Below, in pieces: positions 28,301 to 35,185 of a stretch of DNA of 64,000 bases; position 1 is the first letter of the stretch; each line of letters starts with the position of its first letter. The position numbers were made by a program, and so were the translations under genes. The DNA comes from Saprospiraceae bacterium (GTDB lineage: Bacteria > Bacteroidota > Bacteroidia > Chitinophagales > Saprospiraceae): NCBI GenBank assembly GCA_028285085.1, contig JANQQI010000021.1, forward strand, positions 1-64,000, written 5' to 3'. The notes beneath the pieces were generated by a model, which worked only from the letters and a program-made list of their open reading frames with translations, did no database searches and had not been told where the DNA came from.

Positions 28301-28794
28301 TGCCGTTGCGCGCGCAAGTCAGTACACTGGATAGCTTACTACAGTTGATTGAGTGGACTACCCGTGATAGCCTGGCTTGCGACACTTGCCTGGAGCAATC
28401 GGTGACGCCTTTATTGACGACCTCGTATTCGATTATGGTGATGGATAATAATGGATGTATGGATTCGGATGAATTGATGATTTACGTTGAAAAGCCGCGA
28501 CCGATTTATATCCCTTCCGCCTTCAGTCCCAATGAGGATGGCAACAATGACCGGTTTATGATCTTTGCCAATGACGCGAGTGTAGCCAGAGTCACGACCT
28601 TCCGCATTTTTGATCGCTGGGGAGAATTGGTCTTCCAAGCCGATAACTTTCCGCCCAATGATCCCAATTTTGGTTGGAATGGACAATTGCGTGGCGAACC
28701 TTTAAAACCAGCAGTATTTGTTTATGTGGCAGAAGTAGAATTTATCGACGGGTACGTAAAACTCTACAAAGGCGATGTGACTCTGATGAAATAA
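22381..28794 (+). CDS. Giant T9SS type B secreted repeat protein (adhesin-like)
   Basis: This is a 2137-residue protein with a signal peptide (1-23, ending LTAQ). The first 230 residues look like a beta-propeller-type region, then an Ig-like part, and four units of about 80 residues (about 545-860) with the pattern C...DLFSLL-G-PD-GGTW-P. Residues about 862-1795 are roughly 23 half-repeats of 40 residues, each with CDP and CDS cysteines 17-18 residues apart. A SprB-type repeat (about 1820-1890; YTWSNGAMTPTISGLSAG) follows. The last 95 residues are the gliding-motility/T9SS type B sorting domain: SPNEDGNNDRF, FRIFDRWGELVF, WNG, and a terminal strand. It should cross the outer membrane through the type IX system and act in adhesion or biofilm (family-based inference). 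Confidence 0.92.
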   Translation: MQAFLRSLLLLCGLLASFSKLTAQEVYVVTNTELLLVDAENCNVTTIGPLVDQSGQPIIAVDMAVCPDGTLYMTNSTAIYTANPTTGVLTLVSNLTPFVNINSLACSDANVIYGAGISIYEIDPITGTWTTIGPSPSPPAGDLTFLDGVLYLAAVTGIWEINLDDTFNSDLVVTSSNFFWGLSAYLGDCNSIIGGSNSGDLFVLNVETGEETLLCANVGSSVFGMGSLGDFDPPPVDCGEYFIDLDDDNSSGALQADYNGVSINCVNTTANISDIDVYIESTEAISTIEITLTNPIDIADEILTLASATNVLIAGSGTANITLTTTGTTTLAQFEAAINQIIYENLTVPPSAGTREVTVVFTTVGGNISNIATGFIPVQASTFLTVDLGDDITLCAGENTILDAGNPGSTYLWSTTEQSQTITVNAAGTYSVTVSNGIDCPGSDEVEVIISPTYQVSLSGEDLICNGNSAVLVLDTDNPNPLNIIITGTDGTNEFLTGAVDGTPLVFNPIVTTTYTIISVIDPTGASCTEILASQTVTVEDALDAGFDGAVNACDNSAPFSLFDILGGTPDPGGVWVPATVSGNGLFDPNFDAPGIYTYNLLSPTGVCPPASSSVEVNLESPPDAGIDANLSYCADSPSFDLFSLLGGTPDPGGTWLPPTFQGNGIFDPAFDSPGGYIYTVNSATGLCPSASATVVVSLESLPNAGQDANIGLCTDQPSIDLFSLLTGSPDLGGTWSPTTAAGNGIFNPVVDPAGNYVYTVNSASGLCPSASATVSVSVDPLPDAGQDAGINLCENDTPIDLFTLLSGTPDAGGTWSPTTAAGNGLFDPAVDPAGVYTYTVFSASGWCPPANALVIVNVEPILDTTFVQVLSCDPNQVGMDTMVFNSVGQCDSVVVTTTTLAPSSEETIIAETCDPSLVGLDTLFLQNEFNCDSLVITNTVLDPLDTTWVSATTCDPTLVGMDTVVLAGQLCDSVVITTTTLLPSSEETIDELTCDPGAVGLDTLFLQNQFDCDSLVIVNTVLSPTDTTWVSATTCDPSLAGIDTEVLAGQFCDSVVITTTTLLPSSEETIDELTCDPGAVGLDTLFLQNEFDCDSLVIINTILSPTDTTWVSETTCDPALAGIDTEVLVGQLCDSVVITTTTLLPSSEETIDELTCDPGAVGLDTLFLQNEFDCDSLVIINTILSPTDTTWVSATTCDPSLAGVDTEVLAGQLCDSVIITTTMLLPSSEEMIDELTCDPTAVGIDTLFLQNEFDCDSLVIINTVLSPADTTWVSNTTCDPSLAGIDTEVLAGQLCDSVVITTTMLLPSSEETIDELTCDPGAVGLDTLFLQNQFDCDSLVIINTVLSPADTTWVSATTCDPSLAGIDTEVLAGQLCDSVVITTTTLLPSSEETIDELTCDPGAVGLDTLFLQNQFNCDSLIIINTVLSPIDTTWVSATTCDPTLAGIETEVLAGQLCDSVVITTTLLLPSSEETIDELTCDPGAVGLDTLFLQNEFNCDSLIIINTVLSPADTTWVSATTCDPTLAGIDTEVFAGQFCDSVVITTTTLLPSSEETIDELTCDPGAVGLDTLFLQNEFNCDSLIIINTVLSPADTTYITDSTCDPDQITNDTIVYNGQLCDSVVITTYDLLPSTFLELLEVTCDPTEVSLDTFTFQNQFGCDSIRIINTVLLPSDTSFAVATTCDPLQVGVDTTVFAGQICDSVVITTTTLLPSDTTFVLESTCDPSLVGQDTFAFLNELECDSLIIINTVLLDADTTFVSAVSCSPADTGITVNTLSNVDGCDSVVVTTTSLGNIGAVISTNVLSDFGGFALSCAEASDGQAEVTVENGGTPPFSYTWSNGAMTPTISGLSAGLQSVTVTDSEGCISTGTVALTAPPPLALELAVNEVSCFGEDDGLVLIDSVIGGTGPYLYTIDAAPFQQTPQFTNLSAGLYQLGVQDANGCTTFDTLLVGSPNELIVTLGDDIFIELGESVPLRAQVSTLDSLLQLIEWTTRDSLACDTCLEQSVTPLLTTSYSIMVMDNNGCMDSDELMIYVEKPRPIYIPSAFSPNEDGNNDRFMIFANDASVARVTTFRIFDRWGELVFQADNFPPNDPNFGWNGQLRGEPLKPAVFVYVAEVEFIDGYVKLYKGDVTLMK
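24970..27770 (+). repeat. 243-bp tandem repeats inside the giant secreted protein gene
   Basis: The unit is 81 codons made of two related 40-codon halves. Nine units contain the phrase PSSEE; the middle copies are nearly identical in DNA, while the first and the last two or three are diverged. The period is confirmed by identical landmarks spaced 243, 486 or 729 bp apart. Near-identity suggests recent amplification or gene conversion. Confidence 0.92.
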
Positions 28795-28829
28795 GCTTAG
28801 TTCACTTCGATCAAATCATATTACTAATC

Positions 28830-28871
28830 AAGCCCAATTCGACGACCAGTGGAATTGGGCTTGCTGTTTTT
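28830..28871 (+). terminator. Rho-independent terminator after the giant protein gene
   Basis: The 11-bp perfect arms AAGCCCAATTC (28830-28840) and GAATTGGGCTT (28852-28862) are followed by GCTGTTTTT. Confidence 0.88.
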
Positions 28872-28997
28872 AAGGTGTTTTTTTGAGAATCTATAAAAAG
28901 TATAATTTATGCTCTAAAATGTCCTATTTATTGCTGGATTTTGTGCTGCATATTTGAAGTGTAATTCAAATTGTTTAATTTCTAAAACCTTTTCAAA

Positions 28998-29834
28998 ATG
29001 ATAGCGCACATCCAATCTAACACCACTACCACCTTAACCAATGGCGTAACGATGCCTGTAATTGGCCTTGGTGTATTAAAGAGCCGAGAGGGCGGAGAAG
29101 TCGAGCAGGCGGTTGAAACTGCTCTGGAAGTTGGCTACCGCAGCATCGACACGGCTAGCGCCTACCGCAACGAAGCGGGCGTCGGCCGAGCACTCCGCAA
29201 CAGCAGCCTTGATCGCGAATCTATGTTTATCACCTCCAAAGTGTGGAACAGTGACCAAGGTTACGACGCCACGCTTCGAGCTTTCGATCAGAGTTTAGAA
29301 CGCCTCAAATTGGATTATTTGGATTTATACTTGATCCACTGGCCCGTCGCTGGAAAATTTGTGGAGACCTGGCGTGCCCTTGAAACGCTCTATCGCGAAG
29401 GCCGCGTGCGTGCCATTGGCTTGAGCAATTTTCTTGATCCTCATCTTGATTTGCTGCTGCCCCAAGCTGAGATCAAGCCTATGGTCAACCAGATCGAATT
29501 TCACCCTTGGCTGCAGCAGCCCGAGCTCATCGAACGCCATCAACGCGAGGGTATTCAATTGGAAGCTTGGCGGCCGATTATGATGGGACAAGTGCAGCAA
29601 ATTCCAACTCTAATAGAGATCGGACAACGCCACGGCAAAAGCCCGGTGCAGGTGACTCTGCGTTGGCAAATCCAACGCGGGATCGTCACGATTCCTAAAT
29701 CAACAAACCTGCAGCGTATTGCCGAGAATTTTGACCTCTTCGATTTCGAACTGAGCCCGGAAGAAATGGCACGTATCGATGCACTCGACCAGGGGCGCCG
29801 TCTCGGTCCCGACCCACTTAATTTTAATTTTTAA
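28998..29834 (+). CDS. Aldo/keto reductase
   Basis: This is a 278-residue NADPH-dependent oxidoreductase of the AKR superfamily. The catalytic tetrad is visible: D51 (RSIDTASAYRNE), Y56, K81 (ITSKVW) and H114 (DLYLIHWPV). The cofactor-binding end shows GIVTIPKSTNLQRIAENFDLFDFELSPEEM. The usual AWSPL is AWRPI here, a mild variation. The substrate is unknown; it resembles 2,5-diketo-D-gluconate reductase-type enzymes. It is followed after 24 bp by a small membrane-protein gene. Confidence 0.93.
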   Translation: MIAHIQSNTTTTLTNGVTMPVIGLGVLKSREGGEVEQAVETALEVGYRSIDTASAYRNEAGVGRALRNSSLDRESMFITSKVWNSDQGYDATLRAFDQSLERLKLDYLDLYLIHWPVAGKFVETWRALETLYREGRVRAIGLSNFLDPHLDLLLPQAEIKPMVNQIEFHPWLQQPELIERHQREGIQLEAWRPIMMGQVQQIPTLIEIGQRHGKSPVQVTLRWQIQRGIVTIPKSTNLQRIAENFDLFDFELSPEEMARIDALDQGRRLGPDPLNFNF

Positions 29835-29858
29835 ACAAGCTCTAAAACCTCATTAAAA

Positions 29859-30053
29859 ATGCAACTTAAATTCAAACAGGCGTTAATCACCTGGATCGCG
29901 ATATATCCTTTAATTACCATAATCTTATGGCTTTTTGGCGACCAACTGGCACAACTCCCCGTCCCTTTGCGGACCTTGATATTAACCGTGATTCTGGTTC
30001 CTCTCATGGTCTTTTGGGCTGTGCCTAGACTGCGCCAATGGCTTCATTGGTAA
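29859..30053 (+). CDS. Small two-helix membrane protein
   Basis: This 64-residue protein has two hydrophobic helices (about 8-26 and 37-55) joined by a short loop containing PVPLRT. It resembles the membrane tail found at the C terminus of some antibiotic-biosynthesis monooxygenase (ABM)-domain proteins (recalled pattern: TW-x-x-YPL, LPLPLRTL, VPLM). Here it stands alone with its own start, directly downstream of the reductase gene and before a strong terminator. It could be a free-standing module or the remnant of a longer gene. Confidence 0.7.
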   Translation: MQLKFKQALITWIAIYPLITIILWLFGDQLAQLPVPLRTLILTVILVPLMVFWAVPRLRQWLHW

Positions 30054-30079
30054 GCTCAAACTGACCGGAGAATAAACCG

Positions 30080-30119
30080 AAAAGCGTCTTAGTAAGAGTG
30101 ATCACTAAGACGCTTTTTC
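30080..30119. terminator. Bidirectional terminator
   Basis: AAAAGCGTCTTAGT pairs perfectly with ACTAAGACGCTTTT around AAGAGTGATC, with a T run on both strands. It serves the reductase/membrane-protein pair and the convergent ankyrin gene. Confidence 0.92.
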
Positions 30120-30136
30120 TATTGACTAGGCTGTTT

Positions 30137-30598
30137 TTATCGCAGCAAATCTGGTAAGCCGGGAATTCCCTTAGCTGAAGCATGATCGAATGCCGTCTGA
30201 CCGTTGGCATCTTTGATCGATTTATCGGCGCCTGCGTCGAGCAGCATTTGGGCAATAGCGGTATGGCCGAACATGGCGCTATAAATCAGAGCTGTAGCAC
30301 CGTGGTGATTCTGAGCGTTCAGGTCTGTGCCCCGTTGAACCAATAGCAAGGCAATATTTAGATTGCCCTTGAAGCAAACGCCCATTAAGGCAGTGTTACC
30401 GGCGGCATCACGTGCATTGACGTCGGCGCCGGCATCTAGCAGAAAGGAGGTGATATCAAGATGGCCATTATAACTAGCGAGTACAAGTGGTGGAAAACCA
30501 CGTTGATCTTTTTGTTGCAATAAACTGGGGGTTGCCGTAACCATTTGCTGTACGGCCGCCAAATCGCCTTGGCTAATGCTTTCGAAGATGTTTGTCAT
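30137..30598 (-). CDS. Ankyrin-repeat protein
   Basis: This is a 153-residue soluble protein with four to five ankyrin repeats of 33 residues (for example GFPPLVLASYNGHLDITSFLLDAGADVNARD and GATALIYSAMFGHTAIAQMLLDAGADKSIKD). It has a short capping helix at each end and no other domain. Ankyrin repeats bind other proteins; the partner is not evident. It stands alone, with a terminator shared with the convergent genes. Confidence 0.9.
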   Translation of the reverse strand: MTNIFESISQGDLAAVQQMVTATPSLLQQKDQRGFPPLVLASYNGHLDITSFLLDAGADVNARDAAGNTALMGVCFKGNLNIALLLVQRGTDLNAQNHHGATALIYSAMFGHTAIAQMLLDAGADKSIKDANGQTAFDHASAKGIPGLPDLLR

Positions 30599-30888
30599 TA
30601 TTAGATACGTATTTTAAAAGTGTTTTTTAGAAAACAACTATTCCTATGTCAAAATGTTCTGGGATGAAATGGTAAGTTTTAGACCTTAGATCAACCCCGA
30701 TAAATCTATCTTCTTGGTATCAAATATTGGACTGAAAGTTAATACAAAAAATAATAGGATCGTGGTGTTAATTAGTGGCTTTACTATTTTCGTTTAAACT
30801 AAAAATGCTAAATTAGATTCGTTTCAATTGAACAACCACAAATAACCACACATGGTCTAACCATTGGCCATAATTGTATCAACATTGT

Positions 30889-32622
30889 ATGAAAAAAGGA
30901 CTTGCTGGAATCTTCTCGAATGTTCGAGGTGATTTCTTCGGCGGGCTAACCGCTGGTATCGTGGCTCTACCTTTAGCGCTTGCTTTTGGAGAGCAGACGG
31001 AGTTGGGAGCTATTGCCGGACTGTATGGGGCTATTGCCATTGGTATATTAGCTGCATTATTTGGAGGCACACCAACTCAGGTGAGTGGACCAACTGCTCC
31101 GATGACGGTGGTCTCGGCTCTAATTATTGCTGATGCCATCGCTTATGCCGGGGATTTAAACACGGCCTTTCCCATCATTATCGCCACTTTTGTGATTGCG
31201 GGTATTCTGGAAGCTTTGCTGGGCGTTATCCGGCTAGGGCAATACGTCAAGTATATTCCCTATCCCGTCGTATCGGGCTTTATGAGTGGGATCGGGGTAA
31301 TCATCATTATTACACAAATCTTCCCGTTCTTTGGTATGGCCGCGCCCGCTGGTGGTCCTTTAGGGACGATTCGAGCGATTCATAAAATCCCGGAAATTGT
31401 CAATATCTATTCCGTTGGTGCTGCTGTGGTGACGATCGGAATTATTTACCTGTTACCTAGAATGACTAAGAAAATTCCGGCTGCACTGGTGGCTTTGGTT
31501 GCCGTTTCTACTATAGCGTTTTTTGTCATTCCTTCGGATTCCATCCTGAAAATTAACTCAACCGGGGATATTCCTACAGGCTTGCCGGAATTGCAGTTGG
31601 GGTTTGTCAAGGTGTTCTCGGATTTCCAGCATATGACCATTGTCATGGAATATGCCTTTACGCTGGCTTTCTTGGGCGCTATTGATTCCTTGCTGACCTC
31701 CATCGTTGCGGATAATATGACCAAAACAAAACACAATAGTAACCAGGAATTAATTGGTCAAGGGATTGGTAATATCGGGGCAGCATTGATTGGAGGACTC
31801 CCGGGGGCGGGAGCAACGATGCGTACCGTGATCAATATCAATAGTGGAGGTCGCACCAAATTATCGGGTATGGTTGCCGGTCTGTTTTTGCTCGCGGTTT
31901 TGCTGGGCGTTGGTTCTCTGGTTGGGCATGTGCCGAACGCTGTTCTTGCCGGAATTTTGATTACAGTTGGTATTGGAATTATCGATTATAAAGGATTACG
32001 ACATTTAACGAGTGTACCCCGTTCGGATGCTTTTGTGCTTTTGGCGGTGCTCTTCCTTACCGTTTTTTGGGATTTGCTGACCGCGGTAGCGGTTGGGATG
32101 GTACTTTCGGTTATTTTATTTATGAAAAAAATTGCGGATGTAGTTGAACACAAAACCGTGACCAGTCCACTGAGAGAGTTTTCACGCGAAGTGCCCTGGC
32201 GTGATGAAGGAAATATTATTGACCAGATTGGAAATAAGGTATACATCAAACACTTGGACGGGCCTTTGTTTTTTGGCTTTGCTTCTCGGTTCCAGGATAT
32301 GATCAAAGCTTTGCCGGAAATCGAGGTGGTCATCATGCGAATGGATCGGGTGCCTTACGTGGACCAATCAGGCTTGTACGCCATGGAAGAAGCCATTCAG
32401 GATTTGCAGGCATTGGAAATCGCGGTTGTTTTTACTGGACTACACGGCCAGCCAGCCGATATGTTCGAGCGGATCAATCTCGTGCCTGGCCTCATCAGCA
32501 AAGAATATTGCTTTAAGACTTTTGATGACTGCGCACGTTGGTTGGAGGATTATCTGGATAAGGAAAATGCAGAGATTGAACATCTATCCTACATGCAAAA
32601 AAATAACCCTATTCCTGATTAG
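30889..32622 (+). CDS. SulP-family inorganic anion transporter with STAS domain
   Basis: This is a 577-residue inner-membrane carrier. ATG 30889 is preferred over the TTG at 30874. About a dozen hydrophobic helices cover residues 15-420, with typical SulP phrases: GGLTAGIVALPLALAFG, GPTAPMTVV, and NQELIGQGIGNIGAALIGGLPGAGATMRTV. A C-terminal STAS domain (about 450-560) has VPYVDQSGLYAMEEAI. It probably takes up sulfate, bicarbonate or another anion with Na+ or H+; the exact substrate cannot be read. The 290 bp upstream are AT-rich and hold the promoter only. Confidence 0.93.
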   Translation: MKKGLAGIFSNVRGDFFGGLTAGIVALPLALAFGEQTELGAIAGLYGAIAIGILAALFGGTPTQVSGPTAPMTVVSALIIADAIAYAGDLNTAFPIIIATFVIAGILEALLGVIRLGQYVKYIPYPVVSGFMSGIGVIIIITQIFPFFGMAAPAGGPLGTIRAIHKIPEIVNIYSVGAAVVTIGIIYLLPRMTKKIPAALVALVAVSTIAFFVIPSDSILKINSTGDIPTGLPELQLGFVKVFSDFQHMTIVMEYAFTLAFLGAIDSLLTSIVADNMTKTKHNSNQELIGQGIGNIGAALIGGLPGAGATMRTVININSGGRTKLSGMVAGLFLLAVLLGVGSLVGHVPNAVLAGILITVGIGIIDYKGLRHLTSVPRSDAFVLLAVLFLTVFWDLLTAVAVGMVLSVILFMKKIADVVEHKTVTSPLREFSREVPWRDEGNIIDQIGNKVYIKHLDGPLFFGFASRFQDMIKALPEIEVVIMRMDRVPYVDQSGLYAMEEAIQDLQALEIAVVFTGLHGQPADMFERINLVPGLISKEYCFKTFDDCARWLEDYLDKENAEIEHLSYMQKNNPIPD

Positions 32623-32647
32623 GATAAATTAGGGATACATCATCTTC

Positions 32648-32693
32648 GATGAGGCTATTCGCAAATTAAGCGGGTCGCCTCATCTGATTTTTT
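32648..32693 (+). terminator. Rho-independent terminator after the SulP gene
   Basis: GATGAGG (32648-32654) pairs with CCTCATC (32678-32684) and is followed by TGATTTTTT. The loop is long (23 nt). Confidence 0.65.
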
Positions 32694-32766
32694 AATAGTC
32701 CCTAGTCGCATTAAAATCAAAAAAATCCATTAAAAATACTCACATTAATTGCAACTTAGGGGGCTT

Positions 32767-33441
32767 ATGAAAAGATACGCGATTTCAGATATTCACGGTT
32801 GTTCGCAAAGCTTTGCTGCTTTGCTGCATAAAATTGGACTATCGAAAACTGATGAGTTATACTTGCTTGGTGATTACATCGATCGAGGACCAGATAGTAA
32901 AGGGGTATTTGATACCATCATGGAATTGCAAAAAAATGGTTATCAAGTCCATTGCTTGCGTGGCAATCACGAGCAATTATTGCTCGACGCACGTCACGAT
33001 CCGCGGGCTTACAAAACTTGGTATCTACATGGTGGAAAGGAAACTTTAGCCAGTTTTGGGTGTGATGCCCCCCACGAATTTCCGCAGCGCTATCTGGATT
33101 TTATGGATCAACTGGATTATTACTTTTTGTTGGACCAATGCATCCTGGTACACGCGGGCCTCAATTTTACAGCTCCCGATCCGCTCGCTGATACCCACTC
33201 AATGATGTGGATCCGGCGTTGGTACGATAATATAGATCGAGCTTGGCTTGGCGATCGCCGCATTGTACACGGTCACACACCGACGGCTCGGCGGCAGATC
33301 GAGTTGCAGTTAGCGGCGGTAAAGACTTTACCAGTAGTGGTGATCGACAATGGTTGTGTCTATAATCGGGTGGGGACGGGGCAGCTTTGTGCGCTGGACT
33401 TGGATGATTGGACGTTGACTTTTCAGCCTCGGATAGATTGA
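32767..33441 (+). CDS. Serine/threonine protein phosphatase (PPP-type metallophosphoesterase)
   Basis: This 224-residue protein starts at ATG 32767; a TTG 18 bp upstream is unlikely. All PPP metal motifs are present near the N terminus: SDIHGC, GDYIDRGPDSKGV, and RGNHEQ, followed by HAGLNF and GHTPT. It belongs to the bacterial PrpA/PrpB/ApaH-like group and may remove phosphate from Ser/Thr or hydrolyse dinucleoside tetraphosphates. It is a single-gene unit ended by a long hairpin. Confidence 0.9.
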   Translation: MKRYAISDIHGCSQSFAALLHKIGLSKTDELYLLGDYIDRGPDSKGVFDTIMELQKNGYQVHCLRGNHEQLLLDARHDPRAYKTWYLHGGKETLASFGCDAPHEFPQRYLDFMDQLDYYFLLDQCILVHAGLNFTAPDPLADTHSMMWIRRWYDNIDRAWLGDRRIVHGHTPTARRQIELQLAAVKTLPVVVIDNGCVYNRVGTGQLCALDLDDWTLTFQPRID

Positions 33442-33448
33442 TAACACC

Positions 33449-33499
33449 TACCAGTTTCAACCACCGGAAAGCAATTTCCAATGGTTGAATTAAGGTAGT
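33449..33499. terminator. Long hairpin between convergent genes
   Basis: CTACC...TTCAACCA...GGAAA pairs in order with TTTCC...TGGTTGAA...GGTAG. The 8-bp arm at 33456-33463 and 33482-33489 is perfect. It probably acts as a bidirectional terminator for the phosphatase and peroxiredoxin genes, although T runs are weak. Confidence 0.65.
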
Positions 33500-33529
33500 C
33501 TGTACTCTTGCAATTAGATGCAGATGAGT

Positions 33530-33994
33530 TTACACTGCCGATTCTTCGAGAATTTGCTCGGCGTGAGCCTTAGTTTTGACCTTGCTGATAATACGTTCGA
33601 TGACACCATTTTCGTCAATGATGAAGGTCGTTCGCAAAACGCCATCGAATTCCCGGCCCATAAACTTCTTCCGTCCCCACACTCCAAAGGCTTTAATCAC
33701 TTCTAATTCCTGATCGGCCAACAGGCTGAACGGAAAATCGAATTTATTGATAAAATTCTGGTGTTTGCGTGGACTGTCTGGACTTACACCCAGCAGATTG
33801 TACCCTTGCGCTTGTAGTTCCGTGAAGTGATCTCGAAGGCTACAAGCCTCGGCCGTACAGCCTGGCGTATTATCTTTTGGATAGAAAAATAAAATGAGCT
33901 TTTTTCCGGCAAAATCGCTAAGGTTGATGGTTTCTCCTTTTTCGTTTAAACCACTAAACTGAGGCGCTTGATCGCCTACTTTGAGCTGACTCAT
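33530..33994 (-). CDS. bcp: Thioredoxin-dependent peroxiredoxin (BCP/PrxQ type)
   Basis: This is a 154-residue cytoplasmic peroxidase. The motif YPKDNTPGCTAEACSLRD gives the peroxidatic Cys at 46 and the resolving Cys at 51, the PrxQ/BCP arrangement. VSPDSPRKHQNF and GVLRTTFIIDENG are further family segments. It reduces H2O2 and organic hydroperoxides at the expense of thioredoxin. Confidence 0.95.
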   Translation of the reverse strand: MSQLKVGDQAPQFSGLNEKGETINLSDFAGKKLILFFYPKDNTPGCTAEACSLRDHFTELQAQGYNLLGVSPDSPRKHQNFINKFDFPFSLLADQELEVIKAFGVWGRKKFMGREFDGVLRTTFIIDENGVIERIISKVKTKAHAEQILEESAV

Positions 33995-34113
33995 AAATCA
34001 CTGTTTTTTATATAAAGTCTATAATTTGAAATCGTCTTTATTGACTTACTTCTTCAAACAGCGAGTTGCCCAAAGTGTTCGACTGAACAGGGACTAATTC
34101 ATTTGATTTTTAA

Positions 34114-34341
34114 CTAGCGGCAGGGACCTTCGGTGTAATCGGTAATACCATTGCATTCTGCGAAGCAATCGTTGTCGTAAGTAACACCGTCACATCCACA
34201 AACCGGAGCATAAATTTCATAGCAAATACAGTCGTCTTGCGGATTGGCTACGCAGTCGAGGTCGGAGGATTTATCACAAGCATTAAAACTCAGCGCCAAA
34301 AACATAACTACTAGTACACTAAAAAAATTCATCGTTTTCAT
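34114..34341 (-). CDS. Small Kazal-type lipoprotein
   Basis: This 75-residue protein is read from ATG 34341, where a lipoprotein signal begins (LALSFNAC, lipid-modified Cys about residue 22). An upstream ATG at 34386 would put charged residues in front. The mature part is one Kazal-like domain with six cysteines: CICYEIYAPVCGCDGVTYDNDCFAEC. Kazal domains inhibit serine proteases. Short Kazal lipoproteins are recurrent in Bacteroidota and may protect the cell surface against proteases (inference). Confidence 0.82.
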   Translation of the reverse strand: MKTMNFFSVLVVMFLALSFNACDKSSDLDCVANPQDDCICYEIYAPVCGCDGVTYDNDCFAECNGITDYTEGPCR

Positions 34342-34518
34342 AAGGTTGGATTTTAGATTCAGAATAAAGTATCTTTTGTTCTTCATTATTGTATACCCCC
34401 ATAATTTTGAAAACGGACATTCATTTTTAGAAAAAATTTGTTAATGAAAAATTAAAATTTGAAAAAGGGGTATACTGCTCTTCAAATTTCTTGAAGCTGT
34501 ACCATTATCCTTTTCCCT

Positions 34519-34526
34519 ATCTTTGC
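34519..34526 (+). promoter_or_regulatory. Bacteroidota -7 box for the O-methyltransferase operon
   Basis: TATCTTTG matches TAnnTTTG, 24 bp before ATG 34550. A TTG lies at 34491-34493, slightly further upstream than the usual -33 spacing. Confidence 0.5.
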
Positions 34527-34549
34527 CGCAAAACCTTACGAAATTTCAG

Positions 34550-35185
34550 ATGGACGATTCAACCAGTCGACTCATTCAATATTGCCTTGATCACACAACG
34601 CCGGCCTCTCCGGTTTTAAAAGCTTTAGAGCGGGAAACGTATCTCAAAACGCTGGCACCACAGATGTTGTCTGGCCCTTTGCAAGGTCAGATGCTACGTT
34701 TATTGAGCCAACTATTGCAGCCTCGTACCATTTTGGAGATTGGCACCTTTACGGGTTATTCTGCACTTTGCTTGGCAGAAGGGCTGGCGCCAGATGGCAA
34801 ACTGTACACTATAGAAGGAAATCCAGAGCTAGAGTATCTCATTCGCAAATACATCCAAAAGGCGGAGCAAACCGAAAAGATTGAGCTCATTATTGGTGAT
34901 GCTAAGGCCATTATCCCGGACTTACCCTACGAATATGATTTGGTGTTTATCGATGCGGGCAAGAATGATTATGCCTTTTATTTCGATTTAGTCGTAGATC
35001 GAGTACGGCCCGGTGGCTTAATCTTGGCGGACAATGTCCTGTGGAGTGGTAAAGTACTCAACGGTAAGTATGATAAGGACACAGCGACGATTCATGCTTT
35101 CAATCAAAAAATCCAGGATGATGAGCGAGTGGAAAATATATTGCTACCGATTCGTGATGGTCTAATCATTGCTCGCAAACGATGA
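34550..35185 (+). CDS. SAM-dependent O-methyltransferase (caffeoyl-CoA OMT-like)
   Basis: This is a 211-residue class I methyltransferase. ATG 34550 is preferred over TTG 34523, which would start inside the promoter. Motifs: PRTILEIGTFTGYSALCLAEGL (SAM loop), LYTIEGNPE, YDLVFIDAGKNDYAFYFD (metal-binding Asp) and GGLILADNVLWSGKV. Bacterial members methylate catechol-like hydroxyls; the substrate is unknown. Its stop overlaps the next start by four bases (ATGA), indicating translational coupling. Confidence 0.92.
   Translation: MDDSTSRLIQYCLDHTTPASPVLKALERETYLKTLAPQMLSGPLQGQMLRLLSQLLQPRTILEIGTFTGYSALCLAEGLAPDGKLYTIEGNPELEYLIRKYIQKAEQTEKIELIIGDAKAIIPDLPYEYDLVFIDAGKNDYAFYFDLVVDRVRPGGLILADNVLWSGKVLNGKYDKDTATIHAFNQKIQDDERVENILLPIRDGLIIARKR

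Noticed and set aside
22381-28794. CRISPR-like periodicity
   Set aside because: The repeats are 243 bp, coding and without unique spacers, so they are protein repeats. No CRISPR array or cas gene was seen in the window.
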